Below, one piece after another: positions 24,924 through 34,091 of a DNA stretch of 64,000 nt. This DNA comes from Evansella clarkii (GTDB lineage Bacteria; Bacillota; Bacilli; Bacillales; Salisediminibacteriaceae). Within the stretch, counting starts at the first letter, position 1. Every line of letters starts with the position of its first letter. A model generated the notes under the pieces. That model saw only the letters and a program-made list of their open reading frames with translations. It had not been told where the DNA came from and did not search any database. A program made the position numbers and the translations under genes. The stretch covers positions 1,449,293 to 1,513,292 of the forward strand of contig NZ_KV917376.1 in NCBI RefSeq assembly GCF_002019695.1, written 5' to 3'.

Positions 24924-25037
24924 TCGCTGCAGACGGACGCTTTCCGCGGGCAATGCTTCAGCTACCTCCGGAGCTGAAGAGCGCTCCGGAGGGGATCTTC
25001 AGCTATTGCTTTTCCCGCAGGAGTCGCCGTCTTTCTC
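24924..25037. repeat. palindromic Bacillaceae-type repeat inside the IS
   Basis: Imperfect palindrome CGCTGCAGACGGACGCTTTC...GGGCAATGCTTCAGCTACCTCC...CTCCGGAGGGGATCTTCAGC...CCCGCAGGAGTCGCCGTC. The core (TGCTTCAGCTACCTC, GAGGGGATCTTCAGCTA) also occurs, reverse complemented, at 60634-60870. Confidence 0.65.
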
Positions 25038-25100
25038 TTATTCGATTGCAAGATATACATAAAGTTTTGATTCAAAATTTCCTTATCCGAGGTGAAAAGA

Positions 25101-26450
25101 ATGTTACGTCCAATAAGGGAAAAACAAGTTGAACTTGAAATGGTTTCTATTGATCAGCTCGTGCCGGAAGACCATATTGTTCGAAAAATAGACGAAAAGA
25201 TCGATTTTAACTTCATTTATGACAGAGTGAAGCCTTTTTACTGTGAAGATAATGGCAGGCCGCCAATTGATCCGGTAATGCTTTTTAAGATGATGCTTGT
25301 TGGTTACTTCTTTGGGATCCGGTCAGAGCGGCAGCTGGAAAAAGAGATTCAAACCAATGTAGCTTATCGATGGTTTCTTGGATTAAATTTAACAGATAAA
25401 GTTCCCCACCATTCCACGATTAGCTTTAATCGCCATAAACGTTTTAACGATACTACCGTCTTTCAGGATATTTTTGATGACATTGTCCTGCTTGCGGCTG
25501 AAAACGGGATGGTAGGAGGAAGAGTTCTTTTTACAGATTCCACTCATTTAAAGGCAAATGCTAATAAGCATAAGTTCGTTAAGGAAAAAGTACAGGTAGA
25601 AACGCAGGAATATATAGAAGAGCTTGATAAAGCCGTTGAGGAGGATCGCAAAGCCCATGGAAAAAAGCCCTTAAGAAAAAAAGAGAAGGAGGTGGAAGAA
25701 AAGGAAGTCAAGGTTAGTACAACCGATAAAGATAGCGGATATATGTACCGGGAAGGGAAACCAGAAGGCTTCTTTTATCTGGATCATCGCACGACAGATA
25801 TGAAATATAACATTATTACAGATGTCTATGTCACTCCCGGAAACGTCCATGATTCCCGTCCTTATTTGTCTCGTTTGGACCGCCAGCGAGAGCGTTTTGG
25901 TTTTGAAGTAGAAGCTGTTGGACTGGATGCAGGTTACTTAACCGTCCCTATTTGCCATGGGCTGGAGAAGCGAAACATTATGGGCGTCATCGCCCATCGG
26001 CGCTTTACTCCCAAGAAAGGCTTATTTCCAAAATGGAAGTTTACCTATGATAAAAAGACAGACAGCTATACTTGTCCCAACGGAAGCACGTTGACCTACT
26101 CTACAACGAACCGGGAAGGTTACAGGCAGTACCATTCAGATCCGAGTAAATGCAGGGTTTGTCCTTTCCTTTCCAAATGCACGTCTTCCAGAAATCATAA
26201 AAAGGTGATGACGAGGCATGTATGGGAAGAAAGTAAAGAGAAGGTCAGGGAAAACCGGCTGTCTCCCGAAGGGAAACTACTTTATAAAAAGAGAAAAGAA
26301 ACGATTGAGCGAAGCTTTGCAGATGCGAAACAACTCCACGGGCTTCGCTACTGCCGGTTGAGGAGTGTGAAGGGCGCCAGTGAACAAGCACTGATGACAG
26401 CCATCGCACAGAACATAAAGAAGATCGCAAACCACCTTACGAGGGGGTAA
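25101..26450 (+). CDS. IS1182-family transposase
   Basis: 449 residues, a usual length; ATG 25101 with GAGGTGAAAAGA upstream. N-terminal DUF772-type domain (VDEKI-like [35 protein letters not shown]-like [11 protein letters not shown]). DDE catalytic residues are visible: D in [13 protein letters not shown] (about 150), D in VGLDAGYLT (about 275), and E in [19 protein letters not shown] (about 403). A Cys-rich knuckle ([14 protein letters not shown]) precedes the last block. No frameshift or stop, so the enzyme looks functional. Confidence 0.95.
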   Translation: MLRPIREKQVELEMVSIDQLVPEDHIVRKIDEKIDFNFIYDRVKPFYCEDNGRPPIDPVMLFKMMLVGYFFGIRSERQLEKEIQTNVAYRWFLGLNLTDKVPHHSTISFNRHKRFNDTTVFQDIFDDIVLLAAENGMVGGRVLFTDSTHLKANANKHKFVKEKVQVETQEYIEELDKAVEEDRKAHGKKPLRKKEKEVEEKEVKVSTTDKDSGYMYREGKPEGFFYLDHRTTDMKYNIITDVYVTPGNVHDSRPYLSRLDRQRERFGFEVEAVGLDAGYLTVPICHGLEKRNIMGVIAHRRFTPKKGLFPKWKFTYDKKTDSYTCPNGSTLTYSTTNREGYRQYHSDPSKCRVCPFLSKCTSSRNHKKVMTRHVWEESKEKVRENRLSPEGKLLYKKRKETIERSFADAKQLHGLRYCRLRSVKGASEQALMTAIAQNIKKIANHLTRG

Positions 26451-26466
26451 GATGGTTTGCGATCTC
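26421..26466 (+). terminator. hairpin across the transposase stop codon
   Basis: GATCGCAAACC-ACCTTAC and GTAAGAT-GGTTTGCGATC form a long stem, followed by TCCTTT. The TAA stop (26448-26450) lies in the right arm. A weak T tract makes it a moderate terminator. Confidence 0.55.
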
Positions 26467-26558
26467 CTTTAACCCACTAAGAACTTGTCTTTATTAAATC
26501 ATTTTTATAGAAAGAGAAACCCTCTGCTTTAAAAAAGCAGGGGTTTCTCGACAATCTG

Positions 26559-26580
26559 AGGCTCACTTCCAAGTGAGCCG
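26559..26580. repeat. right copy of the IS-flanking duplication, with T tract
   Basis: Identical to 24791-24812 and followed by TTTTTTATT. This is the original terminator hairpin of the DUF6236 gene, now 1.75 kb away from it. Confidence 0.8.
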
Positions 26581-26843
26581 TTTTTTATTACTAAGTTATA
26601 GATTCGTATTCTATTAAATTATACTCTTTAAAGTTATATGTTATAATTGTAAAAGTATGGAATTATTTCGCTTAATTAGGGATGGTAATAAAGAACTACT
26701 TTCGACAAAAATCTAAACAAGCTTTTTGCGAGGATTCTTTTAAGGAGGGGTGTTTACAAGATAAGGAGATTAAGTTATAGGGTTTAATCTTCGAAAATGC
26801 ATCAAGTACATATTAAACAAAAGTGAAATTAGGAGATGAAGAA

Positions 26844-27761
26844 ATGTTTTCCGGAAAAAAATGGTTGATCGTGTTGACGATAATGACGGCTGTACTTTTA
26901 ACAGCTTGCAGCAGTTCAAACGCAAGTAAGCTAATAGGAAGCTGGAAAGTAGTTGTAGGCGAAAATGTAAACTCGTACGTGGAAATAGGGGAAGAAAGAG
27001 TAATAATCAGATCAGACTTAAATGATAGTCCAATGTCTGCTGCATACATACTAACAGAAACTCAAAATGACCGCATTATGATGGAAGTTATCAATCCAGA
27101 AAACGGCTCACATGAATTTATGTTTGAAGGTTACTTTGAAAATAAAGACAAAATAACAGTTGTACAAACCCCAGATGGCGCTGCTGAAGAAACCAGTGAA
27201 TTAATTAGAGTGGATAATATAGCAGAAGAAATAGAACAAAAAAGAGTAAAAGAAATTGAGGAAGAAGAATTAGCAAAAGAGGAAAAGAATAGACTGCAAA
27301 TAGAAAAGGAAAAAGAACTAGCGGAAGAAAAAGAGCGGAAAAGATTAAAAGAAAAAGAGGAAAAGGAACTGGCAATAGAAAAAGAGGGCTCACAACAACA
27401 AAATGTGAATGATAACAGTGTTAAGAAGGAATATTTGCAGATGGCCGATGACCTTGAGGATGGGATAATGAGAGAAGCTAAAGAATTGTTTGCACATGAT
27501 ATGCAAGCTGGTTTTTATGGTGAATTCTATAGTGAATGGGATAGTTTATTAAATGAAGTTTGGGGCGTATTAAATGATACTATGCCACAAAACGAAATGG
27601 AAAAATTAAAATCCGAACAAATAGACTGGATTGAAATGAAAGAGCATAATTTTGCTGAAATACCGGATGAACCAGCATCAGAAAGAGCCAGAGGAATCGA
27701 CTACCTGGCATTTGAAACTAAAGAGAGAACTTATTATCTAATAGAAAATTACATGAATTAA
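26844..27761 (+). CDS. lipoprotein with charged coiled coil and LprI/DUF1311-like domain
   Basis: 305 residues; ATG 26844 with AGGAGATG upstream. Lipoprotein signal with lipobox LLTAC (Cys22). A small beta domain follows (GSWKVVVGENVNSYVEIG..., about 30-125), then about 60 residues of Lys/Glu repeats (KEKELAEEKERKRLKEKEEK) forming a rigid helix, and a C-terminal domain (about 200-300) with LLNEVWGVLNDTMPQNEMEKLKSEQIDW, the pattern of lysozyme-inhibitor LprI (DUF1311) domains. It may protect the cell from lysozyme-like enzymes or sense the envelope; this is inference. It stands alone behind the IS. Confidence 0.7.
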   Translation: MFSGKKWLIVLTIMTAVLLTACSSSNASKLIGSWKVVVGENVNSYVEIGEERVIIRSDLNDSPMSAAYILTETQNDRIMMEVINPENGSHEFMFEGYFENKDKITVVQTPDGAAEETSELIRVDNIAEEIEQKRVKEIEEEELAKEEKNRLQIEKEKELAEEKERKRLKEKEEKELAIEKEGSQQQNVNDNSVKKEYLQMADDLEDGIMREAKELFAHDMQAGFYGEFYSEWDSLLNEVWGVLNDTMPQNEMEKLKSEQIDWIEMKEHNFAEIPDEPASERARGIDYLAFETKERTYYLIENYMN

Positions 27762-28026
27762 CATTGATAAGAGCCAAATTAAGATAAATTCTTAATTTGG
27801 TTTTTATTGTGCATGCGAAGCACGGGGAGGGTTTCTTGGGTTCCTTAGAAAGTGGCAAGAGATTTCTGGAAGATATGTAATCTTTGTTGATGGATTATAT
27901 TGTAAAATAAGTTCAGGAAGAAAATTCTGGTAAGGACCGATGTGTGATGAAAATTAAATAATATTTTGGTGTGGTAATGTGTGCTTTGCTTCTTGCTGCT
28001 TCCTGTCCTCAGCAGGAGATGGATAG
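27762..28026. other. degraded intergenic DNA
   Basis: Between the LprI-like lipoprotein and the regulator remnant. A hairpin-like GCCAAATTAAG...CTTAATTTGG with TTTTTATTG (about 27774-27808) probably terminates the lipoprotein transcript. Short peptides with signal-like residues (ALLLAASC, about 27985-28010) have no intact ORF. Confidence 0.35.
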
Positions 28027-28167
28027 GGGGATGATATAAATATAAACAGTAATTCACAGGCACAACTTCTTTACCATGTTGCAGAACGATTAGGTGTTGA
28101 TATAAATTACTTTTTTACAATTAGCGAGACCCCTAAATTGGAGACCTTTAGAAGAAGGTCATTTTAA
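28027..28167 (+). pseudogene. remnant of an XRE/PlcR-type regulator
   Basis: An open stretch between two stops encodes GDDININSNSQ...LLYHVAERLGVDINYFF...SETPKL. This is the end of a Cro/C1 HTH and the start of the following helix region as seen in PlcR/NprR/Rgg-type TPR regulators. The DNA-binding helices upstream and the whole TPR part downstream are missing. Called a remnant on this short match only. Confidence 0.35.
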
Positions 28168-28253
28168 TGAACTTATGAGTAAGAAGGGCATTTACTAAGA
28201 AATGTACAAATCCCAGGCCAAATGGTATCAAGAGGAAAAATAAACAATGGGAG

Positions 28254-29039
28254 TTGGTTAAGATTAACCAGGAAAATCAAAAAGATGCGATATTGCAAGT
28301 TAAATCTCTCAGCAAGACATATCCGGGTGCAGGAGCGGGGGTTGAAGCTTTAAAGGATGTTTCCTTTAATTTATATAAAGGTGAACTTCTGGCTATTATG
28401 GGAACTAGTGGTTCTGGCAAAAGTACCTTGCTGAACATTTTGGGGGCGATGGATCAGCCGAGTGAAGGGGAAGTAATTCTTGATGGCCAGTCATCAGAGA
28501 GTATGTTCAGCGAACCCGAAGCCACTTACTATCGACGGGACAATATAGGATTTATATTTCAATCTTTTAACTTATTAAAAGATTTAACAGTTGAAGAAAA
28601 CATCGCCTTACCATTGATCTTAAAAGGCGTAAATGAGTCACAGATAAGCCAAAAAGTAAGTGAGATTGTGAACATCGTCGGTCTTTCAAAATGGAAAACC
28701 CACAGACCTGTTCAGCTTTCAGGAGGTCAGCAACAACGTGTTGCAATCGGGAGGGCATTAATCACTTCACCACCAATTGTATTAGCAGATGAATTGACAG
28801 GGAATCTCGACTTTAATACATCCACAGATATCTTGAAAGTACTGGTCAGCATGAAGGAAAAGTTTAATCAAAGCATTATTATGGTTACACATGATCCTTA
28901 TGTGGCCACCTATGCTGATCGTGTCTTTTTTTTCCATGACGGGCAAATTGTTGATACATATGAAGAAACCACGGGTTCGAAGAGTATGGATGAGATTTTG
29001 ATGAAATTCAGGCGTATTCTGGTGGAACATCATGATTAA
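28254..29039 (+). CDS. ABC transporter ATP-binding protein (MacB/LolD type)
   Basis: 261 residues. Walker A GTSGSGKST (about 49), Q-loop FQSFN, signature LSGGQQQRVAIGRAL, Walker B IVLADE with LTGNLD (the usual Pro of DEPT is Leu), and switch THD. The start is a TTG at 28254 with only a distant AGAGGAAA site, so the exact start is unsure. The family powers MacB-type mechanotransmission transporters that expel peptides, antibiotics or lipoproteins. It overlaps the permease gene by 8 bases. No two-component system is adjacent. Confidence 0.92.
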   Translation: MVKINQENQKDAILQVKSLSKTYPGAGAGVEALKDVSFNLYKGELLAIMGTSGSGKSTLLNILGAMDQPSEGEVILDGQSSESMFSEPEATYYRRDNIGFIFQSFNLLKDLTVEENIALPLILKGVNESQISQKVSEIVNIVGLSKWKTHRPVQLSGGQQQRVAIGRALITSPPIVLADELTGNLDFNTSTDILKVLVSMKEKFNQSIIMVTHDPYVATYADRVFFFHDGQIVDTYEETTGSKSMDEILMKFRRILVEHHD

Positions 29040-31506
29040 CTCGATCAGAGGGTTAGCGCTCCGTTTTTTTCAGGCTAATAAGTTTATTGCTCTTTCATCT
29101 ATCATAAGTATTATGTTATCGGTTTCTTTAATATTAACAATGGCTGTATTTTCCTCAAACGCCAAGGAATCACTTGTCCAAGAGATTCAGCAGCTATACG
29201 GTAATATGGATTTATCTGTTGGCTATAACCTTCATGAAGAAAAAGTGATCGATCAGGATTTTATAGATGAAATAAGTTCCCTTACTGATGTTTCCAAGTA
29301 TTCAAGTGTTATTATTTCGAATCAATATATAGATGAACTGGGGGCTGCCGTTTACACTGTTGGTGCAGAGAATGATTCATTAGTCAAAAGCCGTTACCAT
29401 TTCGGAGAGGATATCGATAGGGGTGAAGTAACCTTAAACCAGTCACTAGCCGAATCGTTACATGTTTCTGAAGGGGATTCTGTATCGATAGAAGGAAGGG
29501 ACTTCGTAGTAAAAGAGGTTATTTCTAATTTAGAAGAAGCTGGTCTGACTACCGATAATCTCATTTTATCCAGGGATTCATTGAAAGAAATCATCTTTGA
29601 TACTACAGGAGTGTATAATGAAGCCACTTATTTATTAATTGAAGCACAACCTGAAGCTGATGTTTATGCTTTAGCAAATGAGATACGTCAATTAGATCAG
29701 GATTTGAGAATTGACGTGGCAGCTGAAGATGAGTTTTTAGTATCTAATCTCACAATGTTAAATCAATTTATGACGGTTTTATCGATTCTTATACTAATTA
29801 TTGCGTCTTTATTCATCATTTCAAACTTTGAAATGTTCTTGTACAAATACAGAAATCAATTAGCTATTATGCGTTCCATGGGTGCTTCCAAGGGACAAGT
29901 GTTTACTATTATCCTGTTCCAAAGCAGCCTGATTAATATATGCGGTTCTATTCTTGGGTTCTTGCTTGCTTTGTTTACTCATGGGATTTTAAAGAACTGG
30001 ATTAGTGTACTATTTTCATATCCTATAAACGATGCAGGGTTTAATTATTCACTAGCTGGCTTTTATACGCTCATATGTATGGTAATCATACAGCTTTTCA
30101 TGATCTTCCCATCCTATAGAGGAAGCCGCGCTTTACCAATTAAAATTATCCAGGACAACGAAAAAGGGGATATGAAAGGAGTTAAACAAAGGAAAATAAT
30201 AGGATATACATTGATCTCTATTAGTGTATTGCTTATATCAGCAGGATATTTTAATGATATTGATATTTCGTTATTAATAGGGGCATTTATGTTAGTTGCT
30301 TCTATATTTATACTCTTCCAAGTGTACCTGTCTGGATTGTTGCATCTTATGTTGCCTGTAATGAAAAAGGTGTTTGGGAAAACGGCTTTTATAGCAGTTA
30401 AAAACCTTATCCCCCAAGTACAGAAGAACACGTTTGTTATTATAATCATCAGCACACTGCTCATGATTGTAATATTTGGTTCAAGTTTATTCAGTACAAT
30501 ACAAAATAATGAACAGGAATACCTGAAAAATCAATATCCAACTAATATTGTAATCACAAGCCGGGCTGACGATAACTCTGTTATTAATAGTTTTGAATTT
30601 CGTGGAATCATAGAAGAGTACCCGTCCATTGAGGGAGTTAGCACACAGAGTACAGCAGATTTAGGTGTCATCAATAATGCAGCTTACATAGATTATGCGT
30701 TAGTGGATATAACCAATATGCATGAACAGGGTTTATTGCCTGATCTCGCTCATATTTCCCCAGAGCAAATTATTATAACGCATGATTTTGCGGAGACATA
30801 TAACATTGAGCTCGGTGACGAACTCAGTATATCTTTCATTATTGATGATGTAGTCGAAAGTAATACAGCTGGAACTCTTACCGTGACCTCTATCGTTGAA
30901 GAATTTCCTCAACACCTTTTTGGCCGGGAAGGGATTATTGATTGGAGAAGTTCTGTTTTTGAAGAGGGACAGGTATCATTTGAACGGGCTTTTATAAGCA
31001 CTGCCGATGAACAGGCCGCAATTCAGGAGTTAGAAAGTATAAGAACTATTTACCCGGAAGTACAGGTTAATAGTTTGGAAAGATCCTTAGAACAGGCAAA
31101 TGAAATGCTGCTGCAAAGATGGGCCATATTTATAGTGACAATCATAATTATGCTGATTAGTGTTTTATTAGGAGTTTTCAATACACTTATCAATAATATA
31201 CACTCAAAAAGAAAGGAGTTTGCGATTCTCAGAACAATTTCACTGGATAAGAAGGGGATCGTGAAGGTAATCCTTACCCAAGTTTTATTGTATGTGTCAT
31301 TTGGTATCATCCTTGGCATCACCAATGGCACCATTTTAACATATACACTAGGTCTGATAGATTCTGGTTCGGTCTTATTTAATCCCAATTTAGTACTAAT
31401 GTTAACCATCATTATCATCGTCTTGTCATTAATTGTATTTATCCCCTTTGGAGGGAGAATCGCCTCCAGGAATATTACGATTGAACTTACTCAGGATAAT
31501 AAGTAA
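29032..31506 (+). CDS. FtsX-like ABC transporter permease
   Basis: 824 residues; ATG 29032 lies inside the end of the ATPase gene. Two FtsX modules: membrane helices at about 18-40, then an extracellular MacB-PCD domain (about 50-240), three helices (about 250-365), a pair of helices (about 385-440), a second extracellular domain (about 480-690) and three final helices (about 705-815). The Arg-rich FtsX loop (AIMRSMGASKGQ, AILRTISLDKKG) occurs in both halves. Gram-positive pairs of this kind export or sense antimicrobial peptides. The substrate cannot be told. Confidence 0.9.
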   Translation: MINSIRGLALRFFQANKFIALSSIISIMLSVSLILTMAVFSSNAKESLVQEIQQLYGNMDLSVGYNLHEEKVIDQDFIDEISSLTDVSKYSSVIISNQYIDELGAAVYTVGAENDSLVKSRYHFGEDIDRGEVTLNQSLAESLHVSEGDSVSIEGRDFVVKEVISNLEEAGLTTDNLILSRDSLKEIIFDTTGVYNEATYLLIEAQPEADVYALANEIRQLDQDLRIDVAAEDEFLVSNLTMLNQFMTVLSILILIIASLFIISNFEMFLYKYRNQLAIMRSMGASKGQVFTIILFQSSLINICGSILGFLLALFTHGILKNWISVLFSYPINDAGFNYSLAGFYTLICMVIIQLFMIFPSYRGSRALPIKIIQDNEKGDMKGVKQRKIIGYTLISISVLLISAGYFNDIDISLLIGAFMLVASIFILFQVYLSGLLHLMLPVMKKVFGKTAFIAVKNLIPQVQKNTFVIIIISTLLMIVIFGSSLFSTIQNNEQEYLKNQYPTNIVITSRADDNSVINSFEFRGIIEEYPSIEGVSTQSTADLGVINNAAYIDYALVDITNMHEQGLLPDLAHISPEQIIITHDFAETYNIELGDELSISFIIDDVVESNTAGTLTVTSIVEEFPQHLFGREGIIDWRSSVFEEGQVSFERAFISTADEQAAIQELESIRTIYPEVQVNSLERSLEQANEMLLQRWAIFIVTIIIMLISVLLGVFNTLINNIHSKRKEFAILRTISLDKKGIVKVILTQVLLYVSFGIILGITNGTILTYTLGLIDSGSVLFNPNLVLMLTIIIIVLSLIVFIPFGGRIASRNITIELTQDNK

Positions 31507-31509
31507 CTG

Positions 31510-31820
31510 CGGGTAGGCTCTAATTTGCGGGAAAAGTCGTGAAGGCAAGTGATCTGGTGCAAAGTCACCAGGGTAAGCCCCTACCCAAAAGGAGGGGAAC
31601 TTGACGCAAAGCCCACGTCACTGGAAGAAAAGCTTTTTAAATAATCTGCCATGTGTCAAGCAGAAGCCGGTGAGGTGGAGCCACAGAGCCGGGGTCGAAT
31701 CGAAAGTAGACCGCTTGGGGCGGAGTATCTTACGTGTAACTCGGAAAATGCCATGTGCTAGTCATCCAGGGGCGCGGAGAGTAGGGAATACGAACATGAG
31801 CGAGAGGGAGAACACGTTTT
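31510..31820 (+). ncRNA. group II intron-like RNA fragment
   Basis: About 300 bases of GC-richer DNA with features of group II intron domain I: alternating small helices (GGGTAAGCCCCTACCC, AGGAGGGG), CGAATCGAAAGTAGACCGC, and the stretch GTAGGGAATACGAACATGAGCGAGAG, a pattern I associate with intron domain I. No reverse transcriptase ORF and no domain V follow. It may be a 5' remnant left after decay. The motif GACGCAAAGCC in it resembles part of a c-di-GMP riboswitch but the rest does not fit. Confidence 0.45.
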
Positions 31821-32136
31821 TCTTTTGAAGTTCTTTGTGTACTCTCTCCCAGTCCACTGGGTAATAGCCTTTCTCAATTGCTGGTTTCTCGGGGAACAAA
31901 AAATCATTTAGCCAAGCGTCCGACATAACATCATCTAAGGCTTGAATCCCAAAAAAGAGGGATGCCTGAAAGAAGTTTTTAGAGGGGTTAGGATGAAACC
32001 TAAGGTGGCGTCCCTTTCACTATCTATGTACATATTTCTCCGCAAAAAGGAGTAGGTGAAATTTAACATTTTTTCTAGGCACCGAAGTTGCGGCTACTCT
32101 CACCGGTTACGGGCACGGTAACCGAGGTCTGGAGTT
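31821..32136. other. intergenic DNA with hairpins
   Basis: Contains AGGGATGCC...GGCGTCCCTTTC (about 31958-32018), a weak rightward hairpin, and CGGTTAC-GGGCAC-GTAACCG (about 32103-32122) just beyond the leftward hydrolase gene. No ORF with a ribosome binding site is seen. Confidence 0.4.
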
Positions 32137-33018
32137 CTAAACTGTCTGAGTTGACTTTTCTGCATCGGCAATGAAGCTTCTGACAGTGGAGGTGAATTTT
32201 TCATTTTCATCTCCGAGGACGTTATGGCTGCTGTTTTCGAACAGGACAAACTTGCTGTCAGGAATTAATTCGGCAATCAGCTTATTCTCGTCGACCGGCG
32301 TTATCCAGTCATGTTTTCCAGCGATAACTAGCGTGGGAACAGATATTTCGGAGAGGGAGGCTGTTAGATCATATTTTTTCAGGAAATTTCCGAACCCTTC
32401 ATTTAATGCTTCAAAGGAACGGTTAACATTGGAGACCGGGCTTCCTGAAACTCCTTCTTTCTTTACCTTTTCAGAATACAGGGGAGACATAACTTTATAA
32501 TATTCCTGTAGCTGTTCTAAAGACTCGAAGCTTCCGTCCCATAAATACTGAGTGACTCTTTTTTGATCATCGGTTCCGTTTTTTTCGATATACTCCCGGG
32601 CTTTTTCCATGAAGCGGTAGCTCGGTGAGGTTGTAACAAGAATCAGTCCCTTTAAATTCTGCTGATATTTCCGGGCATAACTCATCGCTACCATTCCACC
32701 ATAGGAATGGCCAAGAATGTAAATTTCTTTCAGTCCGAGATACTGTCGCAAAGCTTCAATATCTTCAACATTATTATCAAGATTATAGGACTCCTGAGGT
32801 CCTTGGGCGGAAAAACCGCTGCCCCGGTTGTCTATGTAAACAAGCTGTACCTGTTCTGCGAGCTTTTTTACATGAGGTTTAAAATTAAAATGAGTTCCCC
32901 CTGGACCGCCATGGAGAAGAAAACATACAGGCTTTTCCTTTAATCTGCCGTCCTCTAACTCCACACCGTTTCCCTCAATATCGAAAAATATTTTTGTGCC
33001 ATTGATAGATGCGTACAT
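32137..33018 (-). CDS. alpha/beta hydrolase, proline iminopeptidase-like
   Basis: 293 residues; ATG 33018 preceded by AGGAGGAATCAACT. Oxyanion motif HGGPGG (about 36), YIDNRGSGFS, nucleophile elbow GHSYGG (Ser about 105), catalytic Asp in VIAGKHDWITP (about 234) and His in NSSHNVLGDE (about 262). The HGGPGG plus GxSxGG combination is typical of the S33 prolyl aminopeptidase group and related hydrolases. It is cytoplasmic with no signal peptide. The substrate may be a peptide or an ester. Confidence 0.88.
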   Translation of the reverse strand: MYASINGTKIFFDIEGNGVELEDGRLKEKPVCFLLHGGPGGTHFNFKPHVKKLAEQVQLVYIDNRGSGFSAQGPQESYNLDNNVEDIEALRQYLGLKEIYILGHSYGGMVAMSYARKYQQNLKGLILVTTSPSYRFMEKAREYIEKNGTDDQKRVTQYLWDGSFESLEQLQEYYKVMSPLYSEKVKKEGVSGSPVSNVNRSFEALNEGFGNFLKKYDLTASLSEISVPTLVIAGKHDWITPVDENKLIAELIPDSKFVLFENSSHNVLGDENEKFTSTVRSFIADAEKSTQTV

Positions 33019-33044
33019 AGTTGATTCCTCCTGAGATATAGTTT

Positions 33045-33172
33045 TTATGCTGAGGGTTTATCTGTCGTAAAAGCGCTTTTGCCTTTTTTACCGGCTCTTT
33101 TAGGGAATGCATATATAAGGAGCATTACCACGCTGACGGCTGTATTTATGATTAATAAACGCCAGATATCTA
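33045..33172 (-). pseudogene. C-terminal remnant of a membrane transporter
   Basis: Reading leftward, a 42-codon open stretch ending in TAA at 33045 encodes a last membrane helix and basic tail (WRLLIINTAVSVVMLLIYAF, PKRAGKKGKS). This is how many MFS transporters end. It lacks a start and is preceded by an in-frame stop. It would have been directly upstream of the hydrolase gene. Confidence 0.35.
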
Positions 33173-33542
33173 ATTAAAAATGCTGTGAAAAAGACAACTG
33201 CTGCAAAGAACTATGGAAGATCCTGTTTTTCAACTGTAGAAAAGTTCCTCTGTACACATTTTACACTTTGTGCAGCGTGGAGGTGCACCCGTACTAATAT
33301 ATTTCGTTTACCTAAATATTCTTAATATTACCAATGTTAGTGCATTAGGTTAATCCAGTCAAATATATTTTGAATTATATTTGAGGGGTCTCCGGTACTT
33401 TGGTATCCGATTTTAACGGATTTATGAAATAGGGAAGGATGTGCACGACATTGCGCATAGTTTGCGTGAGTTCAACTGTTGTTCGCTCATTTTAGAGGGG
33501 CATTCGCATAAGTAAACCAAACATATGCACAAGTTATACTTA

Positions 33543-33707
33543 TTATAATTTGCCAGGGGATACGGCCTTGGGCAGGGGGACCTGCTGAGGAGTGTAGTGA
33601 GGATACATAACTTACTAAGAAAGCGGATGGGGTATGGAGGCAGTGCCTGCTTTGCAAAATGAAACCCCATTTGCACCTAATAAGAACAGAGCCGACTGTG
33701 TTTTTCA
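33543..33707. repeat. long intergenic repeat, copy B (possible structured RNA)
   Basis: Second copy of the element at 21624-21830, about 40 bases shorter in the left part. TATAATTTGCCAGG at its left edge, ATGGGGT...ACCCCAT stem, inner AGGC-AGT-GCCT stem and a CTGTGTTTTTC right edge are present. Confidence 0.65.
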
Positions 33708-33867
33708 TGAAGATACTTTTCAGAACACTCTGATATAATAGGAGGTAGGGTACGTCTCCCTGCTTCTAAAGATAAAACGGGCGGCCTTGTATATATACGG
33801 AGTGCCTTATTTTGGTTAATTAATAGATAAACAGGTTCAATTTTTTATAGGGGTTAGGGGGATTGTT

Positions 33868-34032
33868 ATGGATCAAACTGGCATACTACAGGTTCTGTTA
33901 ACATGTGGGGTGATATATAGCCTTGTAACGTTTATTCTGTCGATTAGGAAAGGAGATAAAAATCAAACGTACACTACTGTGGGAATATTTATTTCCTGTA
34001 CTGCCTCGTTTCTTAGTATGACATTCTATTAA
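33868..34032 (+). CDS. small membrane protein
   Basis: 54 codons, ATG with TTAGGGGGAT upstream. Two short hydrophobic helices (ILQVLLTCGVIYSLVTFIL and VGIFISCTASFLSM) separated by a charged loop (RKGDKNQ). No family recognised. The good site and two-helix design support a real gene. Confidence 0.5.
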   Translation: MDQTGILQVLLTCGVIYSLVTFILSIRKGDKNQTYTTVGIFISCTASFLSMTFY

Positions 34033-34091
34033 ATGTTTTTGCGTATAAAAGAAAGTTGTGAGTTAAAAAAGATTGAAGGGAGAGTGAAGTG

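Larger units (their letters stand above)
24813..26558 (+). mobile_element. IS1182-family insertion sequence
   Basis: About 1.75 kb between two 22-base direct repeats. The ends are imperfect inverted repeats: left CGCAGGCTGTTGAGAAA, right (reverse complement) CTCAGATTGTCGAGAAA, 13 of 17 matching. One transposase gene fills most of it. The left end also contains a strong outward-blocking terminator (24814-24851) and a palindromic dispersed repeat (24924-25037); the right end has two hairpins, one spanning the transposase stop and one at 26517-26550. The element appears complete. Confidence 0.85.

Noticed and set aside
31585-31605. TTGACGCAAAGCCC as part of a c-di-GMP riboswitch
   Set aside because: The preceding GGCAAAC and tetraloop helix are missing; the surrounding structure fits a group II intron-like RNA better.
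31601-31828. 75-codon ORF in the intron-like block
   Set aside because: Basic, low-complexity product across RNA helices with no similarity to known proteins; more likely chance reading of a structured RNA.
32095-32130. Terminator of the alpha/beta hydrolase gene
   Set aside because: The CGGTTAC/GTAACCG hairpin is good, but no T tract follows in the leftward direction.
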